From NCBI RefSeq assembly GCF_001303895.1, contig NZ_LJSD01000009.1, positions 82,945 through 146,944 of the forward strand: 64,000 nucleotides of DNA. The letters are read 5' to 3'. The notes beneath the pieces were generated by a model. The model made no database searches and was not told the origin of the DNA. It saw only the letters and a list, made by a program, of their open reading frames with translations. Origin of the DNA: Mesorhizobium sp. 1M-11 (GTDB lineage: Bacteria > Pseudomonadota > Alphaproteobacteria > Rhizobiales > Rhizobiaceae). Position numbers and translations under genes: made by a program. This document shows, in pieces, positions 1 through 8,041 of this stretch; position 1 is the first letter of the stretch; every line of letters begins with the position of its first letter.

Positions 1-207
1 GAAATCTATACCATCATCAACAAGCTGGCCGATGAGGGCAAAGGCATACTGGTCATCTCGTCCGAGATGCCGGAGCTGCTCGGCATCTGCGACCGCATCT
101 ATGTGCTCAACGAGGGCCGCATCGTCGGCGAACTCGCCGGACACGAGGCCAGCCAGGAAAAGATCATGCGGGCGATCGTCCGCGGGGAGGAGAAAGCGGC
201 ATCATGA
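1..207 (+). CDS. Sugar ABC transporter ATP-binding protein, C-terminal end (GguA-like)
   Basis: Only the last 68 codons are inside the window. They read [20 protein letters not shown] followed by [20 protein letters not shown], the H-loop and C-terminal part of the second nucleotide-binding domain of a two-domain sugar importer ATPase (MglA/XylG/GguA type). The stop overlaps the permease start by four bases (ATGA, 204-207), so the two are translationally coupled. With gguC downstream, the locus matches chvE-gguABC of Agrobacterium, where the complex imports several sugars. The amino-terminal 85-90% lies upstream of the window. Confidence 0.85.
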   Translation, partial: EIYTIINKLADEGKGILVISSEMPELLGICDRIYVLNEGRIVGELAGHEASQEKIMRAIVRGEEKAAS

Positions 208-1463
208 CAACGGAAACCGCAACGCCCGCCGAAGCGGCTCCGGCCAGGCAGTCCATGCGCGATGCGCTGAAGGAGAACCTGCGCGAATACGGGCTGGTGC
301 TGGCCCTGATCATCATCATGGTGTTCTTCCAGGTGATGACCAACGGCATCCTGTTCCTGCCGGTCAACCTCACCAATGTGGTGCTGCAGAACTCCTACAT
401 CATCGTGATGGCGCTCGGCATGCTGCTGGTCATCGTCGCCGGCCATATCGATCTTTCGGTCGGGTCCGTCGCCGGCTTCGTCGGCGCAGTCGCTGCGGTG
501 CTGATGGTGGACTACGGGTGGAACCCGCTGCTTGCCGCGGTCGCCTGCATCGCGGTCGGCGCCGTCATCGGCGGGGCGCAAGGCTACTTCGTCGCCTATA
601 TGAAGATCCCGTCCTTCATCGTGACGCTGGCCGGCATGCTGGTGTTCAAGGGTCTGCTGCTCGCCCTGCTCGGCGGCCGCTCCGTCGGCCCCTTCCCGAC
701 CGAATTCCAGATGCTGTCGGCCGGCTTCATCCCCGACCTCATCGGCCGATGGACGATCGTTGCGCCTGCGCTCAATGCCTCGGGCAACCCCATCCCCAAC
801 ACCGGCATCGCGCTGCATTCGACCACCATGGTGATCGGCGTGCTGATCGTGGCATTGATGTTCTATCTCGCCATGCGCACGCGGCGCGCGCAGGAACGCC
901 ACGGCCATGACACCGAGCCCTTCGGCCTGTTCCTGGTCAAGAACGCCATCATGGCCGTCATCATCATGTTCCTGATGTACAAGTTCGCGTCCTACCGGGG
1001 CCTGCCCAACGTGCTGATCGTGATGGGTATCCTGACGGCGCTGTTCGTGTTCATCACCAAGCGCATGACCTTCGGCCGGCGCATCTTCGCCATGGGCGGC
1101 AACATCAAGGCGGCAGCCCTTTCCGGCATCAAGACCGAGCGGCTCACCTTCTACGTCTTCGTCATCATGGGCATGCTGGCGGCACTGGCCGGCCTGATCT
1201 ATGCCGCGCGCCTCAACCAGGCGACGCCGAAGGCGGGCGCCGGCATGGAGCTCGACGTGATCGCGGCGGTGTTCGTGGGCGGCGCTTCGGCTATGGGCGG
1301 TGTCGGCGAAGTGGCCGGTGCGGTCATCGGCGCCTTCATCATGGGCGTCATGAACAACGGCATGGGCATCATGGGCATCAACATCGACTGGCAGCAGGTC
1401 ATCAAGGGCCTGGTGCTGCTCGGCGCTGTCGCCTTCGACCTCTACAACAAGAAGAAGGCCTAG
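204..1463 (+). CDS. gguB: Sugar ABC transporter permease (GguB-like)
   Basis: A 419-aa, strongly hydrophobic protein of the BPD_transp_2 (ribose/xylose/multiple sugar) permease family. A short charged N-terminus (about residues 1-30) precedes about ten membrane spans. The family motif [15 protein letters not shown] lies near residue 80, and [20 protein letters not shown] near residues 350-370. A charged cytoplasmic loop rich in Arg and His (about residues 225-240) splits the protein, as in XylH/GguB. It forms the membrane channel for the ATPase encoded just upstream. The start ATG overlaps the gguA stop. The symbol rests on the gene order gguA-gguB-gguC. Sugar specificity cannot be read from the sequence. 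Confidence 0.88.
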   Translation: MTTETATPAEAAPARQSMRDALKENLREYGLVLALIIIMVFFQVMTNGILFLPVNLTNVVLQNSYIIVMALGMLLVIVAGHIDLSVGSVAGFVGAVAAVLMVDYGWNPLLAAVACIAVGAVIGGAQGYFVAYMKIPSFIVTLAGMLVFKGLLLALLGGRSVGPFPTEFQMLSAGFIPDLIGRWTIVAPALNASGNPIPNTGIALHSTTMVIGVLIVALMFYLAMRTRRAQERHGHDTEPFGLFLVKNAIMAVIIMFLMYKFASYRGLPNVLIVMGILTALFVFITKRMTFGRRIFAMGGNIKAAALSGIKTERLTFYVFVIMGMLAALAGLIYAARLNQATPKAGAGMELDVIAAVFVGGASAMGGVGEVAGAVIGAFIMGVMNNGMGIMGINIDWQQVIKGLVLLGAVAFDLYNKKKA

Positions 1464-1484
1464 GCAGGGCAAACAAAGAAAACA

Positions 1485-1615
1485 GAGCGGATCTTCCGCT
1501 CCTACCGAAAGACGGGACAGCTCGCGGGCCGGTAACCGGCCGCATAGTCGGGGCAGCGAAGCCCCGCGGGCAACATCCGAACGGACGACTTGAACGCGGG
1601 CCGCCAACCGGCCCG
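1485..1615. repeat. Four consecutive GC hairpins between gguB and gguC
   Basis: The 208-bp gap holds four short inverted repeats in a row: GAGCGGA/TCCGCTC (1485-1501), a GCGG..CCGC stem with a TAA loop (1524-1543), CGGGGC/GCCCCG (1549-1566) and CGGGCC/GGCCCG (1597-1615). None has a T-tract. They could stabilise the upstream mRNA or lower gguC expression relative to the transporter genes. The function is inference. Confidence 0.5.
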
Positions 1616-1671
1616 TGAAGGAAGGATTTCGTCGGGTTTTCAGGACCCGGCGCGACAGAAAGAGGGCCATC

Positions 1672-2664
1672 ATGCTGATCTCCCAGTTCCTCGACGAGAG
1701 CGACGCCATCCGTGTCGTGGCGCGCAACGGCGGCAAGGCCCGCATCGTCACAGGCGCCCGCAGCGTCTATTCGCTGGCGACGGAAGCGGCGCGCACGGGC
1801 ACCGGGCTGGAAGCACTGATCGAGAAGAAAGGCCTCGCCGACACGGTCGACCTCGAAGGGCTCTACCGCAAGGGCCGGCTGCTGTCGCCGATCAACCATC
1901 CCGACCCGGCGCATCTGCATCTTACCGGCACCGGCCTCACGCATCTCGGCTCTGCCGCCGCACGCGACGCCATGCACAAGAAGCTCAACGCGGAGGGCGA
2001 AGAGCAACTCACCGATTCCATGAAGATGTTCCGCATGGGCCTGGAAGCGGGCAAGCCGGCCGCGGGCCAGACCGGCGTGCAACCGGAGTGGTTCTACAAG
2101 GGCAACGGCACGATGGCGGTGGCGCCGGGGGCGGCCCTGCTCTCGCCAGCCTTCGCCGAAGACGCCGGCGAAGAGCCGGAGATCGCTGGCATCTATGTGA
2201 TCGGCGACGATCGCCAGCCGTTCCGCGTCGGCTTTGCGCTGTCGAACGAGTTCTCCGACCACGTCACCGAACGGGTGAACTATCTCTATCTCGCCCATTC
2301 GAAACTGAGGAATGCGTCCTTCGGCCCGGAAATCCTGATCGGCAACCTGCCGGCCGATATCCGCGGCACGTCGCGCATCCTGCGCGACGGCAAGGAGCTA
2401 TGGCAGAAGCCGTTCCTGTCGGGCGAAACCAACATGTCGCACACGATCGCCAATCTCGAACACCACCATTTCAAATATGCGCTGTTTCGCCGGCCGGGCG
2501 ATGTGCATGTGCACATGTTCGGCACCGCAACGCTCTCCTTTGCGGACGGCATACGCGCCGAGGCCGATGACGTGTTCGAGATCGAGGCGCCGGAATTCGG
2601 CCTGCCGCTGCGCAATCCGCTCGAGATCGAGCAGCCGCAGGCGGTGGTGGTGAAGGCGCTTTAG
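1672..2664 (+). CDS. gguC: GguC/AraD1 family protein (FAH-like fold)
   Basis: A 330-aa protein recognised as GguC, the AraD1 branch of the fumarylacetoacetate-hydrolase-like family. In this family the enzymes handle 2-keto-3-deoxy sugar acids, and AraD1 members dehydrate 2-keto-3-deoxy-L-arabonate. Recognisable stretches are SPINHPDPAHLHLTGTGLTH near residue 80, QPEWFYKGNG near 140, and the metal-site-like ALSNEFSDH near 205. The ATG at 1672 follows AGAAAGAGG. An upstream in-frame ATG at 1615 would add an Arg/Lys-rich run without family similarity. It follows the sugar transporter, so uptake and catabolism of a sugar or sugar acid are probably coupled. Catalytic activity of GguC itself is not established by sequence. 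Confidence 0.85.
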   Translation: MLISQFLDESDAIRVVARNGGKARIVTGARSVYSLATEAARTGTGLEALIEKKGLADTVDLEGLYRKGRLLSPINHPDPAHLHLTGTGLTHLGSAAARDAMHKKLNAEGEEQLTDSMKMFRMGLEAGKPAAGQTGVQPEWFYKGNGTMAVAPGAALLSPAFAEDAGEEPEIAGIYVIGDDRQPFRVGFALSNEFSDHVTERVNYLYLAHSKLRNASFGPEILIGNLPADIRGTSRILRDGKELWQKPFLSGETNMSHTIANLEHHHFKYALFRRPGDVHVHMFGTATLSFADGIRAEADDVFEIEAPEFGLPLRNPLEIEQPQAVVVKAL

Positions 2665-2686
2665 GTCCCCAAATGAGTTCTGCTGG

Positions 2687-3349
2687 TCAGGCCTGAGCCA
2701 GCAATATCTCGGTCAGGGCCTCCGGCTGCAGGCGGGCTACATTGTGCCCGCAATCGAGCGAAAAGGTCGACCACTCCGGATCGCCGCTCAAGCGCCGATA
2801 AAGGTCGAGGAACGGGCTTCCTTGCCAGCCATGTGCGCCGACGAAAGTCTTGCACGGCACCTCACGCCAACGTCGGCTGAGAGAGATCGACTGGAGAAAC
2901 GTCCCCATCGGGTGCGGCCGGCAGCGCGGATCAAGATTGGGCGGCGGCATGCAGTTCAGTCCGTCAGTCTTCGCACCCGCTATGAACATGTCCCGGAAAT
3001 GCTGCGTCGTCAGCGACCAGACCGAGTCGCCTGAATCCGGCACGTAGGCGTCGACATAGACCAACGCCCTGATCCGTGATGGCTCGGCATCGGCCGCGCC
3101 GCTGACCACCATGCCGCCGTAGGACTGCCCGACAAGGACCACGTCGTCGCGCTGCGCTTTCACGATGTCGGCCACCTCACCGATGTGGGTTTCAAGATTG
3201 GCCGTCGGGGCGGGAACGTCGCCAAGCCCCGAAAGCGTGACCGGTAAAGCCTTGTGCCCGTGCGCGGCCAGCAATTCGGCCACCTTCTGGTAGACCCAGC
3301 CGCCCTGCCAGCCTCCGGCGATCAGGATAAAGGTGGCCATGTCGTTCAT
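2687..3349 (-). CDS. Alpha/beta hydrolase (small esterase type)
   Basis: A 220-aa alpha/beta-hydrolase. The N-terminal FILIAGGWQGGWVYQKVAEL segment is the first strand with the oxyanion loop. The nucleophile elbow is GQSYGG (Ser about residue 95), and the catalytic His lies in LDCGHNVARLQPE near the C-terminus. This pattern matches the small plant-like methyl-ester/methyl-ketone esterase group, which hydrolyses small esters in the cytoplasm; no signal peptide is visible. An AGGG run lies directly before the first ATG, so ATG at 3340 (spacing about nine) may be the real start. It faces gguC convergently with 22 bp between stops. Its substrate is unknown. Confidence 0.75.
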   Translation of the reverse strand: MNDMATFILIAGGWQGGWVYQKVAELLAAHGHKALPVTLSGLGDVPAPTANLETHIGEVADIVKAQRDDVVLVGQSYGGMVVSGAADAEPSRIRALVYVDAYVPDSGDSVWSLTTQHFRDMFIAGAKTDGLNCMPPPNLDPRCRPHPMGTFLQSISLSRRWREVPCKTFVGAHGWQGSPFLDLYRRLSGDPEWSTFSLDCGHNVARLQPEALTEILLAQA

Positions 3350-3369
3350 CCCTGTTTCGACGCTGGAGT

Positions 3370-3461
3370 AATTCCAGTGCGTAGCGATTTTGCGTTCGGA
3401 ATTTACGCAAAAACAAAGAGTTAGAGCGTTTCCGCGTTTCCGTAAAAAACGGAAACGCTCT
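3370..3461. repeat. Composite rhizobial palindromic repeat (two hairpin modules)
   Basis: The first module is a degenerate copy of the CCGGACGCAAAACC/CACTTTTGC-type palindrome seen at 25639 and 39905. The second module is a hairpin with arms AGAGCGTTTCCG (3423-3434) and CGGAAACGCTCT (3450-3461). The same two modules occur in the same order and orientation at 39905-40000. The copy sits between the divergent promoter side of the hydrolase and the end of the kinase gene. The rest of the gap, 3462-3568, shows nothing recognisable. Confidence 0.7.
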
Positions 3462-3568
3462 CGCGGACCTTCGGCATCTCCAGGGTGGAAATCAAGACTG
3501 CCGAATTGAATGCCTCGACAACATCGCCGGCAGCGTGACTTCGGTCACAAGCGACCAGCAGGCGATGG

Positions 3569-5188
3569 CTAGGCCGCCAGATGCTCGAACAGCCTTGCCA
3601 CCGCCTCGGCGCCGGGGTCGACGTGACCTTCGAGCTGCCGGGCGTTGACGTAGGCGGCGCGGCCCGCCTTGGCGCGGGTGAGCGTCGCGGTGAAGTTCGC
3701 GCCCTGGCGGGCGGCAACTGCGGCGGCGGTCATGCCCTCGCCAAGCGCTTCGAGCGCGGGCGCGAGCGCATCCACCATGGTGCGGTCGCCGATATGGGCG
3801 CCGCCGATCTCCTGCATGCGGGCGAGCCCGGCCCGCAGCGCCTCGCGTATCGGCAGGCCGCTCGATGCGCCATCACCGGCAGCGGCGAAGAAAATGGCAA
3901 GCAGCACGCCGGACGAGCCACCCATCGTCTGGCTGAGTTCCAGGCCGATGGCACGCAGCAGTTGCGTGTGATCGGACAGCGGCAGGCGGTCGATGGCGTT
4001 GATCAACGCACGCGCCGCGCCGGCCAAGGTCGAACCGGTGTCGCCGTCGCCGGATTTGGCGTCGAGGGCATTCAGGTCCTGCTCGGCGGCTATCAGTACG
4101 TTGCAGCAGTCGAGCAGGAAAGCGCGTGTCGCCGCATGGTTGGACGGCATCGGCATGATCGGCGTCAACCCGTCCGGCAAGGCGGCAACGGCAATGGGCC
4201 GGACCTCGGAGACGCCCGGCCAGGCAACCATCGGCACGGGTGCCTTCAACAGTTCCAGCTCGGCCGCATTGGCGGCAAAGACCGAGATCGAAAAGCCCTG
4301 CATGTCGAGCGAGGTCATCAGCGGAGCCGGACCGACCGCGTGGCTGATCCTTGCGCCCACGGAGGAGCCGAGGAGATCATGCGCGAGCACCGACATTTCT
4401 AAGACCGAGGTGCCGCCAAGATTGTTTATCAGCGCCACATGCTGCCCCTCGCCCATGACGGCCGCCAGCCGGTCGACCATGCTCGCGACCGAGGCACGGG
4501 CGCCGGAGAAGTCGATCTGCTCCACGCCGGCCTCGCCATGGATGCCGAGGCCGAGTTCAGCCTTGCCTTCGGGAATGCGGTCTTCCTTCGGCGATCCGGG
4601 CACGCGGCAGGTGTCGAGCGACATGCCGATGGAACGCGTGCCGGCGATGACGTGCTTGGCGGCGGCCGTCACTGCGTCAAGGTCGGCGCCGCGTTCGGCG
4701 AGCGCGCCGGCGATCTTGTGCACGAACAGCGTGCCGGCGACGCCCCGCGCCTGCGGCTGGTCTGGCAGCGCGATGTCGTCGCCGACGATCACCATGGAGA
4801 CGTTGAGGCCAAAAGCCCGCGCGCGCTCGGCGGCGAGGCCGAAATTCAGCCGGTCGCCGGTGTAGTTCTTAACGATGAGCAGGCAACCGGCCGGGCCGGT
4901 GACGGCCAGGATGCCGGCCAGCACCGCATCGACGCTGGGCGAGGCGAAGACATCGCCGCAGACGGCGGCCGTCAGCATGCCCCTGCCGACGAAGCCGACA
5001 TGGGCCGGCTCGTGGCCGGAGCCGCCGCCCGAGACGATCGCCACCTTGGACTTGTCCCAGTCGCTGCGCAGCACGACGCGGATGTGCGGATAGCCGTCGA
5101 GACGGGTCAGCGCGCCGCCGGAGAGAGCGAGCACGCCGTCGATCGCTTCGGTGACGACGTCTTCGCGCCTGTTGATGAACTGGGCCAT
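3569..5188 (-). CDS. ATP-dependent dihydroxyacetone kinase (DhaK-DhaL fusion)
   Basis: A 539-aa single-chain kinase that phosphorylates dihydroxyacetone (or glyceraldehyde) with ATP. The DhaK domain (about residues 1-330) carries the SGGGSGHEPAHVGFVG loop and LGLGIHGEAG, whose His (about 217) forms the covalent hemiaminal with substrate. The DhaL domain (about 345-539) has DAKSGDGDTGSTL, the aspartates that bind Mg-ATP, and MGGSSGVLLAIFF. The fused form uses ATP directly and does not need a PTS DhaM. The start at 5188 follows GGAGAG; an upstream start at 5227 would add 13 unsupported residues. It stands alone, without a glycerol operon or DhaR regulator, so triose recycling from sugar or C3 catabolism is the likely role. 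Confidence 0.9.
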   Translation of the reverse strand: MAQFINRREDVVTEAIDGVLALSGGALTRLDGYPHIRVVLRSDWDKSKVAIVSGGGSGHEPAHVGFVGRGMLTAAVCGDVFASPSVDAVLAGILAVTGPAGCLLIVKNYTGDRLNFGLAAERARAFGLNVSMVIVGDDIALPDQPQARGVAGTLFVHKIAGALAERGADLDAVTAAAKHVIAGTRSIGMSLDTCRVPGSPKEDRIPEGKAELGLGIHGEAGVEQIDFSGARASVASMVDRLAAVMGEGQHVALINNLGGTSVLEMSVLAHDLLGSSVGARISHAVGPAPLMTSLDMQGFSISVFAANAAELELLKAPVPMVAWPGVSEVRPIAVAALPDGLTPIMPMPSNHAATRAFLLDCCNVLIAAEQDLNALDAKSGDGDTGSTLAGAARALINAIDRLPLSDHTQLLRAIGLELSQTMGGSSGVLLAIFFAAAGDGASSGLPIREALRAGLARMQEIGGAHIGDRTMVDALAPALEALGEGMTAAAVAARQGANFTATLTRAKAGRAAYVNARQLEGHVDPGAEAVARLFEHLAA

Positions 5189-5259
5189 GAAAATGCTCTC
5201 CTTAAGCCTGGCGGGCAGGCTAGACACTTGACGGATGGGTCAGCATAAGCTGCCAAGGT

Positions 5260-5325
5260 CATGAATTTTGTTCAAGTGGACGTAAAAACTCATCATTTGC
5301 GGGCGTGTTTCTAACTTTCGATAGT
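5260..5325 (+). promoter_or_regulatory. Promoter and LysR-type operator of the exported lyase gene
   Basis: An imperfect inverted repeat, CATGAA-N5-TTCAAG (5260-5276), contains a T-N11-A LysR box. It is followed at fixed distance by a promoter-like pair TTGCGG (5297-5302), 17 bp, GATAGT (5320-5325). From 5261 to 5300, 32 of 40 bases are identical to 7944-7983 upstream of the binding-protein gene, and the distance from there to ATAGTC is the same in both. This strongly suggests joint control by the neighbouring LysR regulator. Confidence 0.7.
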
Positions 5326-5353
5326 CCCCCCGAAACAACTTCAGGGGATACTC

Positions 5354-6997
5354 ATGAAAAGTCTGCGCCTTCTATCCGGAACGATCGGCATCGTCCTGCT
5401 CCTGTCCGGCACTGCCCTCGCGGATGTGGCCTTGAGCGGCCACGACGCCACGCCCGAAATGATCGTTCGCGTGGCCAACGGAGAAAACGTCTCGGTCAGC
5501 GACGAAAGCCTCGACAAGGTCAAGCGTGCCTATGCCGTGCTCCTGCAGGGCGCAAAGGAAGGGCAGGAAATCTACGGCCTGACTGTCGGCGTCGGCTGGA
5601 ACAAGGACCGCAAGATGGTCGACGCCAAGGGCGAGCTGACGCCTGAACTGATGGAGGCTTCGCGGGAGTTCAACGAGGGGCTGCTGCGCGCCCATTCCGT
5701 CGGCGTCGGTCCGGACACCGCGGTTCCGGTCGTGCGCGCCGCCATGGCGGTCCGCCTGAACAACATCCTGACGGGCGGTCCGGGCGTTCAGCCCCATGTC
5801 GCCGAAATGCTCGTCGCATTCCTGAACAAAGGCATCACGCCGGTGATGCCGTCGCGCGGTTCCGTCGGCCAGGCAGACATGACGCTGCTCAGCCATATCG
5901 GCCTGGCCATGCTGGGTGAAGGCGAGGTCTATTACAAGGACCGCCGCGTGCCCGCCAAGGAAGCGCTGAGCGAAGCCGGCGTCGAACCGCTGAAGCCGTT
6001 CGGCAAGGACGGGCTGGCGATCCTGAGTTCCAACGCCTACGCCGCGGCACTGGCCTCCATCGCCATCCACGATGCCGAACAGCTGCTGGAAACCTCGCAG
6101 CTGGTCTACGGTCTCAGCCTGGAGGGGTTGAACGGAAACGTTTCCCCGCTTCTGGAAGACGTCGCGGCCCTGAGGCCGTTTCCAAGCTATGTGAATTCGA
6201 CTGCCGGACTTCGCGATGTGCTCGCCGGCAGCTATCTGTGGCAGGCGGATGAAAAGCGCATCCTGCAGGACCCGCTGAGCTTCCGCACTGCGCCATACCT
6301 GCTCGGCAGCTTTGCCGACAGCCTGGCCAGGACCAAGGCGCTTGTTGAGATCCAGATCAACTCGTCGGATGACAATCCAGGCATTGCCATAGGTGTCGAG
6401 CCGAAGTCCGACCTGCCCCAGGCCCGCAGGGGTTACGTCCAGGGCGGCGCGGTGTTGCCCACGGCAAATTTCGAGCCGCTGCCGTGGGTCATCTCGTTCG
6501 AGGAGCTGGGCATCGTGCTGGCGCATCATGCCACGGCATCGTCCGAGCGCGTCCTGAAGCTGAACAATCCAACCCACACGAAACTGCCGCGTTATCTCGG
6601 CACGGAAAACACCCATCATGCCTTCCTGGTCGTGGAAGCGCCGCTGATGGCGATTGCCGCGGAAGCCCGCTCGCTGGCGCAGCCGACCTCGTTCGACTCA
6701 CGTCCCATCGCGGGCGGCGTGGAAGACGTCGGCACCAACGCCCCTTACGTCGTCGAGCGGGTGCGCCAGCAGATCGATGACAGCTTCACCGTGCTGTCGA
6801 TGGAACTGATGCACGCTGCCCAGGCCGCCGACCTGCGCCTGAAGGAACATCCGGAACGGCGGCTCGCCACCGCGACGGCAAAGCTTCACGATGCCTTCCG
6901 CGAAAAGGTGCCTTTCCTCGATCAGGATCGTTCGATGACCCCCGATATCTCCGCCGGAGCCACCTTCCTCAAGACCTATGACGGCAAGGCCGACTGA
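5354..6997 (+). CDS. Exported HAL/PAL-family lyase lacking the MIO triad
   Basis: A 547-aa protein of the histidine/phenylalanine ammonia-lyase fold. Family landmarks are present: IYGLTVGVG with the catalytic-base Tyr (Tyr74), ILQDPLSFRTAPYLLG with Arg311, INSSDDNP (336-342), AQPTSFDSRPIAGG and GVEDVGTNAP (455-464). Two things are odd. First, the canonical GSVGASGDLAPLAH, whose Ala-Ser-Gly cyclises to the MIO electrophile, is replaced by GSVGQADMTLLSH (169-181), with no ASG and one residue fewer. Second, the N-terminus is a Sec signal peptide ending near ALA-D (residues 21-24), whereas HAL is cytosolic. The known MIO-independent relative is ergothionase, which eliminates trimethylamine from ergothioneine, so a betaine-type substrate with a good leaving group is plausible. 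ATG follows AGGGGA. The gene is convergent with the LysR gene. Confidence 0.8.
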   Translation: MKSLRLLSGTIGIVLLLSGTALADVALSGHDATPEMIVRVANGENVSVSDESLDKVKRAYAVLLQGAKEGQEIYGLTVGVGWNKDRKMVDAKGELTPELMEASREFNEGLLRAHSVGVGPDTAVPVVRAAMAVRLNNILTGGPGVQPHVAEMLVAFLNKGITPVMPSRGSVGQADMTLLSHIGLAMLGEGEVYYKDRRVPAKEALSEAGVEPLKPFGKDGLAILSSNAYAAALASIAIHDAEQLLETSQLVYGLSLEGLNGNVSPLLEDVAALRPFPSYVNSTAGLRDVLAGSYLWQADEKRILQDPLSFRTAPYLLGSFADSLARTKALVEIQINSSDDNPGIAIGVEPKSDLPQARRGYVQGGAVLPTANFEPLPWVISFEELGIVLAHHATASSERVLKLNNPTHTKLPRYLGTENTHHAFLVVEAPLMAIAAEARSLAQPTSFDSRPIAGGVEDVGTNAPYVVERVRQQIDDSFTVLSMELMHAAQAADLRLKEHPERRLATATAKLHDAFREKVPFLDQDRSMTPDISAGATFLKTYDGKAD

Positions 6998-7027
6998 GCG
7001 GCAAGCCACCAGTCCGAAGCAAACCAC

Positions 7028-7051
7028 CGGAAGCCCGCTCGCGGGCTTCCG
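7028..7051. terminator. Bidirectional hairpin between lyase and LysR genes
   Basis: A perfect 11-bp stem (7028-7038 with 7041-7051) and a two-base loop fills the space between two convergent genes. No strong T-tract follows on either strand, so termination efficiency is uncertain. Confidence 0.6.
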
Positions 7052-7927
7052 TCACAGGGACTTAATCCAGTTCTGGAATTTCTGTATCGCCTTCTCGTCG
7101 CCCCGGCGCTGGAGGTAGGCGAGATACCATCCGCCCGGTTGCATGATATCGGACTGGACCGGCACAACCAGGCTGCCGCTGACGAGATCCGCCTCCACGA
7201 GGAACTCCGGAACCACCACGATCCCCTGCCCGCTGACGGCGGCTTCGATGGCGAGCAGATTGCTGTCGAACAGGGGCGACGATTTCTGCGAGAGACCGGA
7301 GATCCCAACGCTTTCCGCCCAGATCGAGACATCCTCGGTTCTGCCGGAAACCGCCAGGAACGGGAAATGGCGCAGGTCATCGACCGACTTGATCGCCTTG
7401 GCGATGTCCCTGGAACACACCGCCACCAGCTTCTCACGCCGCAGCAGCACATAAGTCAGGTTCGGACGGTTCGGCGTGCGCGTGTAGATGAGGCCGACAT
7501 CGGCCCGGTCTGGATTGAATTCCCAGTCGAGCAGGCTCGCGTCCAGACTGACTGCGATCTCGGGCGACGTCTCCCGCAGCGTCTGCAGCCGCGGGATCAG
7601 CCACCGCACCGCCACCGTGACATAGACCTGAAGCGTCAGCGATGCCGGCGCGCTGGATTGCCGGATCAGGTCCGTGGTCAGCGAAATGCGGTCGAGCGCG
7701 TCCTGCACGACCGGGAAATACAGCATCCCCTCCTCGCTTAGTTCGACCCGGCCCGGCAGCCGCCGAAACAGCGGCCTGCCCAGGTTCCGCTCGAGCGAGG
7801 CGACCTGATGGCTGATCGCCGACTGCGTGACCCGCAGTTCCTCTGCCGCCCCCTTGAAGCTCAGCAATCGTGCCGCGGCTTCGAAGGCCCGCAGGGTCGT
7901 CAGGGGTGGTAATGTACGCCGGACCAT
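7052..7927 (-). CDS. LysR-type transcriptional regulator (GcvA-like)
   Basis: A 291-aa LysR regulator. The winged HTH is at about residues 5-65 (LRAFEAAARLLSFKGAAEEL then VTQSAISHQVASLERNLG), followed by an effector-binding domain to the C-terminus. The PPLTTLRAFEAAAR start is typical of the GcvA-like group. It lies between the exported lyase (convergent) and the ABC operon (divergent, 114-bp gap). An inverted repeat with a T-N11-A box lies in that gap and again upstream of the lyase, so it most likely controls both and itself. The effector is probably the compound or product handled by the block, which is inference. Confidence 0.88.
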   Translation of the reverse strand: MVRRTLPPLTTLRAFEAAARLLSFKGAAEELRVTQSAISHQVASLERNLGRPLFRRLPGRVELSEEGMLYFPVVQDALDRISLTTDLIRQSSAPASLTLQVYVTVAVRWLIPRLQTLRETSPEIAVSLDASLLDWEFNPDRADVGLIYTRTPNRPNLTYVLLRREKLVAVCSRDIAKAIKSVDDLRHFPFLAVSGRTEDVSIWAESVGISGLSQKSSPLFDSNLLAIEAAVSGQGIVVVPEFLVEADLVSGSLVVPVQSDIMQPGGWYLAYLQRRGDEKAIQKFQNWIKSL

Positions 7928-7942
7928 CTCTCAAAAATGCCA

Positions 7943-8008
7943 CATGAATTCTGTTCATGTAGACGTTAATTCTAATCGTTTGCAAGCGAATGGCAGCGTT
8001 TTCATAGT
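7943..8008. promoter_or_regulatory. Shared LysR operator and promoter of the ABC operon
   Basis: A perfect inverted repeat CATGAA-N5-TTCATG (7943-7959) contains T-N11-A, typical of a LysR recognition site. Promoter-like hexamers TTGCAA (7980-7985) and CATAGT (8003-8008) follow with a 17-bp spacer, pointing to the binding-protein gene. The region is a close copy of 5260-5325. It also lies directly upstream of the LysR gene, which suits autoregulation. Confidence 0.72.
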
Positions 8009-8041
8009 CTCCCGATAAGCCCGAAAAATGGGGGAACGGAT

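Noticed and set aside
99..1751. A 550-codon open frame antisense to gguB
   Set aside because: It is His/Asp/Arg-rich low-complexity translation of the strand opposite a well-supported permease gene, with no ribosome site or family similarity. The same applies to other long antisense frames, such as those opposite lysK, fadJ and the lyase.
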